From Calocera cornea HHB12733 (Eukaryota; Basidiomycota; Dacrymycetes; Dacrymycetales; Dacrymycetaceae), in contig KV424089.1 of the NCBI GenBank assembly GCA_001632435.1, forward strand, positions 1 to 59,795: a stretch of 59,795 nucleotides of DNA, read 5' to 3'. Below the pieces are notes generated by a model. The model saw only the letters and a list, made by a program, of their open reading frames with translations. It was not told the DNA's origin and ran no database searches. Each line of letters begins with the position of its first letter. Position 1 is the stretch's first letter. The position numbers and the translations under genes were made by a program. Below, piece after piece: positions 44,966 to 56,427 of this stretch.

Positions 44966-45302
44966 CTAGTTGATCGGCTTCCAGTAGCTGTCCCAGTAGA
45001 GCCCTGCCTGTGGCTGCCCATCATCCGTCAGCACGGGCCACCCTCCCTCCTGCACACAAGGCGTACCTCTGTTATCCAGTCCCCCTGATCTACGCACGCC
45101 GTCAGCGGACGGCCCAAAGCTGCGAGGTGGGGACGGGGACGGGGAAAGGAAGGGAAGGGCAGGGAAGGAATGGGAAGGGAATGGGGGACGCACGTTTCTT
45201 CTTACACTCCCACTTCTTGTCCAGGTGGCCCACCTTGTCCCCGGGGTAGTACCCCTTCCCGCGCTCCCACTTGAACGCGACCACTTTCGCCTCGGGCATC
45301 CT
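44966..45302 (-). CDS. Small carbohydrate-binding-module-like protein, 69 residues
   Basis: Two exons, 45302-45194 and 45066-44966, join in frame with a GTGCGT donor and a GAG acceptor. The product opens MPEAKVVAFKWERGKGYYPG, continues GDKVGHLDKKWECKKK, and after the joint reads RTPCVQEGGWPV and ends GLYWDSYWKPIN. The spacing of W, YxxGDxV, W.C and the closing YW is that of chitin-binding CBM5/12 modules, but the match is by eye and the module is short. There is no signal peptide from this ATG; an in-frame ATG 108 bases upstream adds a charged, non-hydrophobic leader. An alternative acceptor at the TAG near 45082 leads to an early stop. The role is unknown. Confidence 0.55.
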
Positions 45303-46437
45303 GTGAGCGCGTGCTGGCTGCTTGCGATTGCTGGGTGGAGCGGGGCAGGGTTTGTCTTGTCTTGTCTCGTCTTGTCTTGAGGGGTGCTCGAACGTGCGGT
45401 GGACGTTCACGTTGCACGCTGAAGCTTCACAGGTGAGTGCGACGGGCGGGGGATGACTTCAATCGAGCGGGATAAGCAGGCGAGAGAGGGCGAGGGCAGA
45501 TAGGCGGGGCGGCTGGAGTACCGCGTACCGAGTCTGGCGCTTAGAGTACTAGCAGGCAGGCGGGCGAGGCGGGAGGAGGATGACGAGGGACTGGCCCCTT
45601 TGCCTATTTATACCCAGGCCGGGTCGGGTGCGGGGTCGCTCCTTAGTGCGGGCGTAACGAAGGCGATTCCTTGTGCTTTTGCGCGTGCGAGTGTGTCCGG
45701 GAGGGGAACGGCGTGACAGCCAGTTGCTCAAGTGTCCATTGTCCTTCTTCTGCTCCTGAGTGCGAGTGCTGAATGCCTTTTCTGCCCTTTTCAGCGCGGG
45801 CTGATGCAACTCCGACGGCGGGGAGCGTGATTCGACGGTGTTGCCGATTTCGGAGAAGCGGGGGTGACTCGAGCGGCTGATAAGCACTCGACCCGCGCGG
45901 CGGGAACGGGACTCGGCGGGAACGCGCAGGAAGCGTGCGCGCAAGGGCAATGTCAATGTCAATCAATGTCCGGCGCGTCACTCGCCCACCCGCGGGCGTA
46001 ACCAGGCGGAAAAGTGGAGGAAAAACTCTCGCTGCGGGGGGTGTGCGGGAGCCTATCTCGCCCACACTGAACTGTAGGTACAGTATGTACCGTACTGCAC
46101 CGTATCTGCCGTATCTCGCCCATCGGGCGGCTGCTCAGGCAGGCAGGGGACGCGCCGCAGACGAAGCGCACTGGCAGGCGGAGTGCCAATGCCCCGGCCT
46201 GGGAGGGGGATGACGTCTATGGACATGCTACTACCGCTTGCAAGGACGATGTCCTGCCGTGCGTCTATCACTCGATCATCACTCGGGGGTGAGAGGCTGC
46301 AGCCTGCCAGCCAGCCAGCATGAGCGGATGAGACGAACGGAACATGATCCGGGCAATACTGCGGGGAGCGCTAGAATCCCCCTCCATGCCTCGTAGGGTC
46401 AAGGCGCTCCGAGTCCCTGCGGCTTCTGACCACCCCT

Positions 46438-46480
46438 TCCCTTCGCGCCTTCGCACCTTCGCACCTTCGCACATTCGCGC
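46438..46480 (+). repeat. Short tandem repeat, CCTTCGCA-type units
   Basis: Four to five units of about ten bases built on CCTTCGCAC, with the outer copies diverged. No coding role seen. Confidence 0.7.
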
Positions 46481-47029
46481 CAGCACCCCGGCCCACGCCT
46501 GCCCAACCAGCACCCTCCCAAATAGGGACCCGCCGCGCTGGGGCTCGGGCTCGGGTTTCATATGTCATCTATGCGCATGCGCACGCCGTGCGGGATTAAT
46601 AGATCTCCCCAGCGGGGCGCTGGCGGCTCTATATGTATGTCCCCTGGAGCCTGCAGGGCAGGGCGCACGGTCAGGGGCGCGCTGGCGCGCTGGCTGGCGC
46701 TATACTGGCAGCGCGGCTATCGGCCGGTCGCCCAGTTTGGAACTGGCCTAATAGGGGTGCGGCTCGCGAGCTACATGGTGCTGCCTATGCCACTGCGGGA
46801 CTGGTGAGTCTGCGCAGGGGTGGGAGCGCGTAGTACTAGCGTTGTTCCGCAGGAGGTCGTGTGCGTGGCCGGGTTCCCGGCCCTAGGTAAGCGGGCTGCT
46901 TTGGGCTGTCGATTGCTCGTCAGTTGATGTGCCCATGCTCCCATCAGCAGGAGTCTTATATAGGAGCAGAAGCTGAACTGTCATCCGCTCCTGAACAAGC
47001 CAAAGGCGTATTATTACCCCCTTTGTCCC

Positions 47030-47032
<3 letters not shown>

Positions 47033-47070
<38 letters not shown>
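47033..47070 (+). repeat. Poly-C homopolymer of 38 bases
   Basis: An unbroken run of 38 C, preceded by 'ccctaa'. It lies just past the stop of MFS transporter 2 at 47084, so in its 3' flank. Long C runs can form i-motifs, with G-quadruplexes on the other strand. The exact length is unreliable in most sequencing methods. Confidence 0.9.
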
Positions 47071-47073
<3 letters not shown>

Positions 47074-47083
47074 TATAGCGGCC

Positions 47084-48990
47084 TCACAAGCGCTCCTGTC
47101 CATATGTATCCCACAGTCTGATCACCGTCACGTCCCCCCCCTCCCCTCTCCGCTCCCCAAGCGGCACAACCCCCCAAATAGCCGCCTCGGCCACGACCAT
47201 CGCGACCTGCACGGGCGGGAGGACGGTTATCCCGTACTTCTGGGCGAGCGCGCCCGTCAGGAAGGGGAAGACTGCTGAGCCTGCTTGGCCGAACTGTATA
47301 GTGATAGTGATAGTCCCGGGCCGGGTTATGTTGGTACGTGCGAAGCTAGGGAGGGGAGGGGACGTACGGAGGCCATCCAGCCTATGCAGCCTGTCAGGAG
47401 CCTGCGCCCGGCATGTCAGTACGCTGGGATGAAAGAAGAGCGGAGCACTCACGCAGGCGGGAAGACCCGCTGCGCCGCGCCCACGATCAGCGGGTAGAAC
47501 GGCCCCAGCAGCAGGCCCATGAGCGACGCGGCCACCGCGCCGCCCACGATGCTTGGGACGAACCAGAGGACGAACTGGAGGCCGAAGACGAGCAGGAGGT
47601 AGAGAGATATCGCCCGCTTTACGCCGAGCTGCTCGTTCACCCAGATGAGCGCCAGGCGGCCTAGCGCTAGACCTGTGTATGCATGATGAGCATCAGCTGC
47701 TGCTTGGAGGGTGGGACACACCGCCCCAGAAGCCGCTGCTCACGTACCCCGCGCTCGGGCCCGCACCGCGGACCTGCACGAGGTAGGAGACGATCCAGCC
47801 CCCGATGGAGACTTCGAGCCCGACGTAGAAGAGGATGAAGAAGCTGAGGAGGTGGACGGCGCGCAGCCGCAGGATCTGGCGGTACTTGTTCTCGCCTTCG
47901 TTCGCGTGCATGGGGGTGCCGAGTAGCTCTGTAGAAGATTAAAGTTAGTGAGAGTTGACTTAGCATGGAAGTGCGGCGTACGAGCTTGTGTTCGGAAGCG
48001 GAAGACCAGACAAAAGAGGATGATCTGAGCGACCGAGAAGCAGCCGGCGATGAGGTACTGGAACGACGAGTGCTTCATCTGCGCCAGCTGGGTCGCTGCA
48101 AGCGGGCTGAGGAACGCACCGACACCCTCCACACTGACATCAGCCTAGAACGCTTGCCGGAGGTGGGCGCATTCACATATCCCGCATGAAGCAGCTGCAG
48201 CTTCCAATCCCCACCCGGCAAGCACGCCACGAACGCATTCACCTGCGCACCCATGATGGCGACTGCGAAGCCGTTCAGCGCGTAGGCGACGAGGAAAACC
48301 GGCCACGGTGGTGCAGCGGCCTCGATGGCGAAGCCGACTATCTCGAGGGCGGCGCCGAGTACGACCACTTTGCCGAAGCCGAGCCGGTCGGTGAGGATAA
48401 TCGTGAGACCAGCCGCTAGGGCGAAGCCCTGCGGCTATCAGGTCTCCATACGAAAGGGTGGCCAAACACATACCACGAAGGCAGCAGGGAAGAGGAGAGA
48501 AACCACCGCATATCCGATCTAATATTTGTGTCAGTACGGCTAGTATACCCAACCCCAGCGACTCACATTGTAGTTGGACTCCATACGCAGGAGAAGTGGT
48601 CCCGTAGAACCATCACTCCATCCAACTGTTTAACCCGTTAGATATGCAGACTTACGGTTCGCAGACGGAAGAAGTACGTATAAAAGCGCCGGCGATGCTC
48701 GTAGCCAGGTATATCCTCTGTTGTCGTTTCGTCAAAAACTCCGCAGGCTCTGCATCTGCCGGCGCTAAAGATGCCAGGTTGGTTACCGTTTCTCGAAGGG
48801 AATTCTCTTCCTCAGTCAAGGTATGCGAGTGCTGTATATCGACCGCGTCTTGGGCGGCCGTCCCAGCGGTCAGCACCGGTAGCATCTTGGCTCTCTTCTC
48901 GACATCAGCAGACTCCAGAGGCTTCTCCACCCCAGCCATCGCGAGGGCAGCATTTAGGTCCAATCCGAGACAGGAGTCCAGAGTAGACAT
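47084..48990 (-). CDS. MFS transporter, Bsc6-like, paralogue 2
   Basis: Paralogue of the transporter at 42.7-44.6 kb, in the opposite orientation and with the same exon pattern. It starts MSTLDSCLGLDLNAALAMAG; exon 1 is 48990-48678 and is continued by LGWSDGSTGPLLLRMESNYN. Matching blocks are LTDRLGFGKVVVLG, AYALNGFAVAIMGAQVNAFVA, FYVGLEVSIGGWIVSYLV, SSGFWGGLALGR, VFPPALLTGCIGWMAS and FGQAGSAVFPFLTGALAQKYG. Unlike paralogue 1, which stops soon after VPLGERR, this one runs on about 20 residues through DVTVIRLWDTYGQERL. The polar N-termini are hardly alike, whereas the membrane core is very similar. All introns appear to have GT-AG ends. Substrate unknown. Confidence 0.9.
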
Positions 48991-49465
48991 GATCGCGCAC
49001 GAGTAAGAGCATTGCGACTTGGACGGAGGACAGGCAGGTGAAGTACCATGAGGGACTGGGACGCCGGTGATGAAGGAGGGAAGTTGCGGACCAGCCGATG
49101 ACCGCCCAGTTTATCGCCCGGCCTGTCAGCTATGGAGCGGTCCATACGAGCCCACTCAGCAGTAAAATGATAGATCTGCTCCGGCCGTTTGTTGTTCGCG
49201 AAAGATTACTCAATTGATGAACAGATATGAAAAGGCCGAAGAGCTACGAACGATAGGCGCCAACCGATGAACGGAGAGGAAGGAAACTAAATTGAGCGTG
49301 GCGGTGCATCTACTCCTTCTTGATGCTCGCGTGTCCACCTACACGGCCATTTCCACATGCCTGACTGAATGCGGAAGGTGAAAGTGCCCCATACGTGAAT
49401 GCGAGGCGTTAAATAAGCACTACAACAGTCATTCTTCAATTGGTACAAGACTCCAGCCGATAGCC
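48991..49465. other. Spacer between MFS transporter 2 and TCF25
   Basis: Promoter side of the transporter and 3' flank of TCF25. No gene seen. Confidence 0.4.
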
Positions 49466-52179
49466 TCAATCGCTCTCCTCGGGCCGAACGCCGCCCTCGT
49501 CGTCCTCGGGATCGTCCTCAGCAGTGCCCTGAGGACGTTGCCACAACCTCCCAAGTAGCGCACCCAACAGTCCCCTCACACCTGCTCCCTGTCCAGCCTC
49601 CCCAGGGGCTCCTTGAGAATCCTCGGGCAAGTCTGGGTCCGCCGCATCGGCATCCGGTGCCTCCCATGCACCGGGGGCAATTCCCGCCCCTTCCCTGGCG
49701 GCGGCCTGGGCTTGCTGAGCTGCAATATGCTCCATAAGGGCTTGTTGAAGCTACAGGACGGTTCAATGACACGTGCAACATGAGAAGAGCTGGACTCACC
49801 GCCAGATTCTCGCCATCCCCACCCCCTTCTGCACCCACGAGTTGCATCAGACGAGCCATGAACCCGGCCTGTCCATCGTCACCTGCGAGCATTCTCTGCC
49901 ATCCCCTCCCACCAGCGTGTCCATCTCCAAATTCGAAATACGCATCGTCGTAGGTGCTCACGCTCGTCGCAGGTGGAAGTGGGTCGTATCCCATACCGAT
50001 GTCGCGTGTCACCGCAGGAGGGAGGAAAGAGAAAAGGGAGTTGAGATCCGCGACGACAATGTGCCGACAGATCCACATGGGTGTGGGCCGTTTCTTCATA
50101 TGCACCTCTGCCATCACACGTGCATGGTATGGTTTGTCCAAGTTGACGAGGCATGTCGGCACTGTTGATGCGAACCACGTGTTGTAAGGTGCGTTCTTCC
50201 AGAGCGAATTAGATCGTTGCGCATACAAATGCGCAAGTAGGTGCAGCGTTGAGGAGTTGTCAGAACTGGATGCCATGAGCACGTCTCGACAAGAGGAGAA
50301 TAGCAGTGCGTACTAGTAGCCCACTTGTATCTGGAACGCTCTATGCGCCCTAACCTCACTGCTCAACGTGATGCCCGCCTTGTCTGCAAGTACGGGAACC
50401 ACCATTGGGAAGGTATACACGGCGTGCTGGAGGGACAGGGTGCTCTTTTCATGATTCGTATCGCCTTTTGCCGTTTCGGCGTCATATTCGGCCAGCGCCC
50501 GCGCATACGCCCAGCCAGGGAGGAAGCCAGGGTTGAGTACGTCCGTATCTGAGCTTAATTCGACCGTAAGAATTGCGGAGCTCCATTTTTGCCAGACATC
50601 CAAGAGAAACTGTCCTTGCCCTGCCTTAAGCGCGAGGTAGTCGAGCCACAGGGAGGCACCATGTGGGTCGCCGACGGGATCGACCGCTAGCAATAAACGC
50701 GCGAATTCGAACGCTGTCCTAGGACAGCCTCGTCGCTGTAGGTGGGCGACATACTTTGACACAGCCATAAAGAAAGGTCGGTTTTCGATGCGGTCAAAGT
50801 CGAGCCGCGCCGTTCCGGTGGAGAGATTGAATGCGGGCACGAAGCAGCGCTCAAAGCCGAAGATGGCGCGCTCGATGAATTCGGAGGCGAGCGTCAGGTC
50901 GCCTTGATGAGTTGCAACGCTTGAGAGCTGGAGTAGGGTATCAACATGCCATGGGTAGACCTGGAGAAGGGCCATGAGGGAGTTCGGGTCTACAAACCAT
51001 GTATATCAGCGCATACACTCATCTGGCTGGGCGACAAGACGCACCATGGCTCTGCACTGCCTGCAGGAACTGCTGCTGCACGCTCTTGTACGCTCTGGAA
51101 TGCACCGCGGTCCACCACCTCCCGCCTACGCTCGTATCGCCCTTGCCCCACTGCCTTCGCCTGATGAGATCTTCCACCTCCTCAGCAGTTAACTCTCGCA
51201 TCTCGATTCCTTGCCGTACGTTCTGGGGCGGCCAGTTGGGACCGGGCTTCGTGAGACGTGATCGCAGTATAGGTCCATGCCGACGGTTTGGTGCAGGCTG
51301 ATTCTGTTGTATCTGATAGAGGATTGAGTCGCGTGGAGGATGTGGACCGGGGCAAACGTACGACGCGCGAGCCGAAGAATCGTCGCAACTCCACGGATGG
51401 ATCAAGATCCTTGTAGGATACGGACAGTAGTGCTCTAATTCACACTTCAACTTTGGATCTAAGCGGCCAATCATTGCTCACCGTAAGCGTGTTGCTGCAG
51501 TGGTCATCTGGGTGTGACTCCCTATCACTATGACATCTTCTGCGAGCCCAGAAGAAGGGCGAGGTACGTCTCCATACCTAGCTCAGCGTCATTATCTTCC
51601 CAAGTCATTCATAGACAGATAACGCACTTCTTTGCAATCTCCTCTAGCGCCTCATCGAGTTCATCTCGCTTCGGCTTCTTCTCCTTCTTCTTCTTGGGAG
51701 TCGAGCTGGATGCTTGGGGCTCAGGTGTACCAGAGACAGCAGCAGCTTGCTCTATGGCTGCTGGTGGTACGGGTGCATCTTCGCTAGCAGCAGTAGCCGG
51801 TTTCTTCTTCCTCTTCTTTGCTTTCTAAGATAAGAGTTAGATACGCTCAAGGACGTATCGCGTTGAACTGCAGCGCACCTTCTTGGGCTTAGCCTTTGCA
51901 GACACCGTCTGCGGCTCATCGTCCTCGTCCTCCTCGTCCTCCTTCTCTTCCTCTTCCTCTCCCAGGTTCAACTACGACATCCTTAGTTCAATCCCCGACC
52001 CTCCCGATCACGGCAGACCTACTCACGGCTCCAAATAGATTCGTCGTCGCGGCTGTCGGAACGATCTCCTCCTCCTCGCTCTCCGCCTCCTGCCCTGCTG
52101 CCGCAACTATCGTCTGATCCTTCAGCAACTGTTGCTCTTGCAGCTCACGCTGCTGACGTTTGTTGAGGCGAGGCGGCAT
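49466..52179 (-). CDS. TCF25: TCF25 / Rqc1 family protein, ribosome-associated quality control
   Basis: Homologue of human TCF25 (Nulp1) and yeast Rqc1, a subunit of the ribosome quality-control complex that helps ubiquitinate stalled nascent chains. Start MPPRLNKRQQRELQEQQLL at 52179 was chosen over an upstream in-frame ATG because it matches the basic family N-terminus. Acidic (GEEEEEKEDEEDEDDE) and lysine-rich (TPKKKKEKKPKRDELDEALEEI) stretches follow, then DLDPSVELRRFFGSRVV, NWPPQ, and the conserved core SHDPNSLMALLQVYPWHVDTLLQ (split by an intron), SEFIERAIFGFE, DFDRIENRPFF and RRGCPRTAFEFARLLLAVDP. The C-terminal part is acidic and Ala/Gly-rich. About nine exons. The joints between 51650 and 51400, before DLDP, are the least certain. 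Confidence 0.88.
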
Positions 52180-52413
52180 ATCGTACAATGATGTGGTGAT
52201 GGTGGCCGCCAAAGTGGCGTCTAGTCATGACGCCGGTCGGAGATAACGACTCCTGATCTCGGAGCCGGCGGAATGATCAGCGGTTGCGCGGTTGCTGAGC
52301 ACCGAGTTGTCTCCGGATGAATGCTTCAGATGAGTGACATTACAGTACAGTTGTCTATAAGTGTTCTATCGTCCAGTCCAATGTCCTAAACTGTCCCTGT
52401 CGGCTCACTCAAG

Positions 52414-53136
52414 CTAACATCCAAGAATCAATTCTGCTGCAGACGGTGTGATCTTCAGCCCGAAAATAAAGTCAAGAGGCGAGATGCATACCTCTTCAAC
52501 ACTCTGGGCAGTGAGGACAGCCGTAACCATCACTGCCAAATCGACCTCAAAGCCTTCCACTCTGAGTATCTCCGAATCACAGTACCAACTCTGAGCTCTC
52601 TCCCCGTTGATTGTCACCGACCACGGAAGGGGTGAGCCGAATGTCCCGAACTTTTCAGAAAGGTTGGAAATCACGAGGCTCGTCAGACGGGGAAGGCGTT
52701 GCGATGATCCTTCCATGGGACCAACGGGGAACAAATGAAGGTGGTATCTCGAGATTTGGTGTGGCCGCATCAGGATCTCCTGGCGAACCGTCAAATGAAG
52801 GGAGACGCCGGGTGGAGGAGCCCTCTTTGACGGTTGCGTAGGAGCTCTGTCCGAGCCGGGCTGCAGACAAACGTGTCCGGATGTCACTCCATAGTCCTCG
52901 CGAACTAGACGGACGAGCAAGGTGAATGTGTCGCTGCCTTTGTTCCAGAGCAGGTCCAGCCCGCTGCTCAACTCGGTGTGATGATACGGCGGTGGTGGGG
53001 GTGCGTCGAATTCCACAAGCTGACTCGATTCGGAAAGGTCGAAACCCTCCTCTGGCTTCGGCCTCATCCAAAAGACTCGGAGGAGCCTACGCAAGAACTT
53101 CATGATTGTCCCGGGTTGGAATATGATGTAAAACAT
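52414..53136 (-). CDS. Unrecognised single-exon gene, about 230-240 residues
   Basis: An intact frame without introns. Two starts are possible: 53136 (MFYIIFQPGT) or the more basic MKFLRRLLRVFWMRPKPEEG at 53103, which I prefer. The product has a proline run (DAPPPPPYHH), beta-rich segments (DTFTLLVRLVRE, GVSLHLTVRQEI) and a C-terminal part with LRVEGFEVDLAVMVTAVLTAQSVEEVCISPLDF. There is no signal peptide or clear membrane span. No family comes to mind. It lies 235 bases from the start of TCF25 and runs toward it in the same direction. Confidence 0.55.
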   Translation of the reverse strand: MFYIIFQPGTIMKFLRRLLRVFWMRPKPEEGFDLSESSQLVEFDAPPPPPYHHTELSSGLDLLWNKGSDTFTLLVRLVREDYGVTSGHVCLQPGSDRAPTQPSKRAPPPGVSLHLTVRQEILMRPHQISRYHLHLFPVGPMEGSSQRLPRLTSLVISNLSEKFGTFGSPLPWSVTINGERAQSWYCDSEILRVEGFEVDLAVMVTAVLTAQSVEEVCISPLDFIFGLKITPSAAELILGC

Positions 53137-54746
53137 AATTTAAGGCTGGGGACCAACAAGTTATATATGTTGTCGAGTGCGCCATTGATACCAATTACGC
53201 CCAATCATACCTTCGATGGAAACCATGCCCGACTGAGTAATGGCGGAGAGTGAAATACCATCATCTGAAGCGCAACAATCCAATGTGTACTCGGATCCAA
53301 CTCCAGGCAGTAGTGCCATCAGCTGGGAGCCCTGCTCAGTACAAGTCTTACGAATTCCGAGCAAAAGTCGAGGAAGAGTGCACTCCCATATTGCATATTT
53401 CAAAAACACCTCAGCGTGAGAGCGGAGCTTTCGGTGAAGTGACCCGGAGACATGCTAGCGTTAAGTAGCCCCAGAAAGCGTGGGAAGATGAGCAAACTGT
53501 GGCCTGAAACAGTTTGCTAGGATCCAGACGCCCACAAAAACACTGATGTCCAGTGTATCCTACAGAGTACCGCACATGATCCATCAGCACCGGTTACTGA
53601 GAGAGCTGGATACCTTTGAACATACGATCTGGGATACGCCGACCGACGCTCGTGATGTCGCGCTGGCAGTCCGGTGGAGGCCGGGAAATTTCAGTGCCGA
53701 TGTGTCGATGTAGAGCAGTGCCATACATTTGAAGCAGAGGAACCACATGACCCAGATCACCCCCGACAAGTCAGAGAGAACGAGAGCAGTGAGAGACTGA
53801 CGTCATAATACTAGGGCCGGTAGGCATGTCGCCAGTGATGGTGTGCGAGCCTTGGTTTGACCCTTATCGCGGCGTCGTTCCGCTCCGATACCCACTATCC
53901 GCCCGGCGGCACCCCCGTCGGCCTCTCTCCTTCCATAGACCCGGAGGTCCTGTTGCAGTCCCGCCGCAGCACCGCATACCTCGAACAACAGGAGCTTTGT
54001 TGGAACAAGTGGGAAGACGTACGGCATTGCACTTCACAGCATCCGCGCTCGGGCCTCGACACGGCGCAAGCGTTCTTAGGCTTCTGAATACTTTACCATC
54101 GATGACCTATCGGCTGCTAAGCTGTCCCGAGCGCGTAGTCGCATATCGAGTCGGTTACGACGTCCCGCGTGCTGTAGTTCTTGAGTATTCGAGGTAAACC
54201 CGACAGTAGGCGCCCACAGCGCATTGCTCCCGCTAGCCAGCGTCCACGGAGCCCTGAAGGGAGTGAGCGTCTGGCCGGCCGTTGAGGACGCGGCAGCCGA
54301 CGCTCAGAGACATGGGTGTGTCGACAGTCCTAGCTCAAAGGTGACTGTAAACGGCGTGAAAGTCCATGGGAGGGGCCGGCCATCATGCACCCGAGCAAAA
54401 CAGGTCTTATACGTCAAGCAAGAAGATTAGATGTGATTGCCTCCCATGATTCATAGCTGCTGTAGTCACACTTTCATAGACGGTAAGCTCGGACTGTGGA
54501 ATAGTCGGAAATATTGAACAGGCGAGCCTGATGCCGGCAAACGTATTAATGGTTTTTAGTGGCTGTGCTTTGGACCGTTCTGGAATGCCACGTCGCAGCG
54601 AGTTGATCAAAGAAGACACGGCTCGCCACTCCACGTCCACCTCGCCTTGCAACTCTAACGCAACAAGGTGCATACATCTACCCCCCCTTCCCATCTCTCA
54701 CTACACCTTACTGTTGTCTCTTGCATATTGATACCCCCTCGCAAGG
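53137..54746. other. Spacer of 1.6 kb without a recognised gene
   Basis: Frames on the minus strand at 53161-53409 (82 codons), 53584-53769 (with a hydrophobic VIWVMWFLCFKCMALLYI segment) and 53803-54027 could be scattered exons of a decayed gene, but I could not join them with good splice sites. The last 100 bases are the promoter of the DnaJ gene on the plus strand, with pyrimidine-rich sequence before the ATG. Confidence 0.35.
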
Positions 54747-56427
54747 ATGCGCATCCCGCGCCTGCCCCTCCTCCTCCTCCTCGCCCTCTCGGGCTGGGCA
54801 CAGCAGTCCCAGCTGTCGGACACTTCCTCCCCACTCCTTCAGCGCGCCAACACCCTCCTCTCCACGGGACAATATGGCGATGCCGTCTCGGCGCTCTCCG
54901 AGCTCATCTCCAACCCGGCTCTGCTCGCTGCCGACCCTGGCACGCCTGAGTACCTCCTCTATTACAAGCGCGCGACCGCATACTACAGCCTATCGCGGTA
55001 CCAGCAGGCGCTTGAAGACTACCGCAAGGTGTACGAGCTGAATGGGGGTATGTACCGGGTTCTCCTCCAAGAGGCGCGCTGCCACGTCTCCTCGGGGCAG
55101 TTCGCTGCCGCGCGCGCCGCTCTCCGGACGTACAACACACGGTTCGAGTCTGACCCTGCGAACCGCACCCAAGGAAAGGAGAAGGACCCGGATGCGACAA
55201 CGCTCGTATTCGACATCGCTGAGGCGGAGCAGGGGGAGAAGAAGGCGCGCATGGCCGTGAAGGCCAAGGGGTGGGCGATGTGCACGGCCGCTACGGGCGA
55301 GGTGCTACGTGTGGCCAGCCACTGGACGGAGATCCGTCAGCTGAGGGCCGAGTGCGAGCTCAGCGACGGCGCGGTGGAGGACGCCGTTTCCGACTACACG
55401 TGAGTACACGCGTGTCCCTTTCTACTTGCATTGACTAAGAGTACGTAGACGGCTCGCCATGCTGCGTCCGGCTGATACGGGGCTCACCCTGCGCCTCTCG
55501 ACCCTCACCTTTTTCCTCCTCTCCAACCCGACAACCCCGGCCATCTCGCACGTCAAGACCTGCCTGCACTCCGACCCCGAGAACAGTGCGTGCCTCAAAG
55601 CGCACCGCGCGCTCAAATCCCTCCAAAAAGCGCTGGATAAGGCCCGCAACCTGAAGGAAGGCAGCAAGTGGGCCTCGCTCAAGCGGGAACTGGACGGCCC
55701 GGAGGGCTTATTGCATCGGTTCGACGAGGAGATGAACGCGGCGTTCAGCAAGCTGCAGCCGCCACTGCCTCCGAACCTCAAGCCCGAGCAGCTGAGCCAG
55801 CCACGCATTGAACTTCTCAGCTGGCTGTGCGAGTCCTACACACGCACCAGCAGCGCACAGTACGGTGAGGCGCACTATCGTGCGCTGCTCGCCCTGCGGC
55901 CCGAGAGCATCGAGGCGCTCGTAGGGCTCGGGGAGCTCGCCCTGGAGAAGGAGGAGTATGACGAGGCCGTGCGGCTCCTGCAGCAGGCTTGGGAAGCGGA
56001 GGGACGGCTGAGGCAGGGCGATACCGCCGACCGGCTACGCATTGCCCAGAGCCGACTCAAGCAAAGCAAGCAGAAGGACTACTACAAGATTCTCTCCGTC
56101 GCGCGCGACGCGGACGAGCGGACGATCAAGAAGGCTTACCGGCGGGCGGCGAAGGAAGCGCACCCGGACAAGGGCGGGAGCGAGGCGCGCATGGCAGCTG
56201 TGAACGAGGCGTACGAAGTGCTCTCCAAGCCCGAGCTCAAGGAGCGGTACGACGCCGGAGACGACCCGAACGATCCTACGAGCGGGCACGGGCCTGGTGG
56301 GGGCCAGCCATTCTTCTTCCACGGCGGGGCACAAGGAAACCCCTTTGCACAGTTTTTCCAGGGCGGAGGAGGCGGGGGGAGCCCCTTCGGCCAGGGTGGA
56401 TTCCAGTTCCAGTATGGGAGGGCGTGA
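54747..56427 (+). CDS. DNAJC3: ER-lumenal TPR and J-domain co-chaperone, DNAJC3/P58IPK-like
   Basis: Co-chaperone that binds unfolded clients through TPRs and stimulates the Hsp70 BiP/Kar2 through its J domain. Two exons, 54747-55399 and 55449-56427, give 543 residues. A signal peptide ([20 protein letters not shown]) targets the ER. TPR-like helices run from about residue 25 to 430; examples are [40 protein letters not shown] and [20 protein letters not shown]. The J domain (about residues 440-500) reads [20 protein letters not shown] and has the catalytic HPD in AHPDKGG. The tail is Gly/Phe-rich ([16 protein letters not shown]). No KDEL-type signal ends the protein, as in animal P58IPK. Confidence 0.93.

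Larger units (their letters stand above)
45303..47083. other. Long GC-rich spacer between the convergent MFS paralogues
   Basis: No gene with a domain is visible in 1.8 kb. The left part should carry the promoter of the small CBM-like gene. Notable sequences are short tandem 'cttcgcac' units near 46440-46478, a G/C-rich block at 46600-46760 with 'ggcgcgctggcgcgctgg', and the poly-C run at 47033. Frames of 65-140 codons here overlap on both strands and are not believable. Confidence 0.45.

Noticed and set aside
45303..47080. Possible tRNA or other small RNA genes in the GC-rich spacer
   Set aside because: No A-box and B-box pair at proper spacing and no cloverleaf that I could fold by eye.
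53161..54027. A multi-span membrane gene of a basidiomycete hypothetical family on the minus strand
   Set aside because: Hydrophobic fragments exist, but I found no set of splice sites joining them and no conserved motif.
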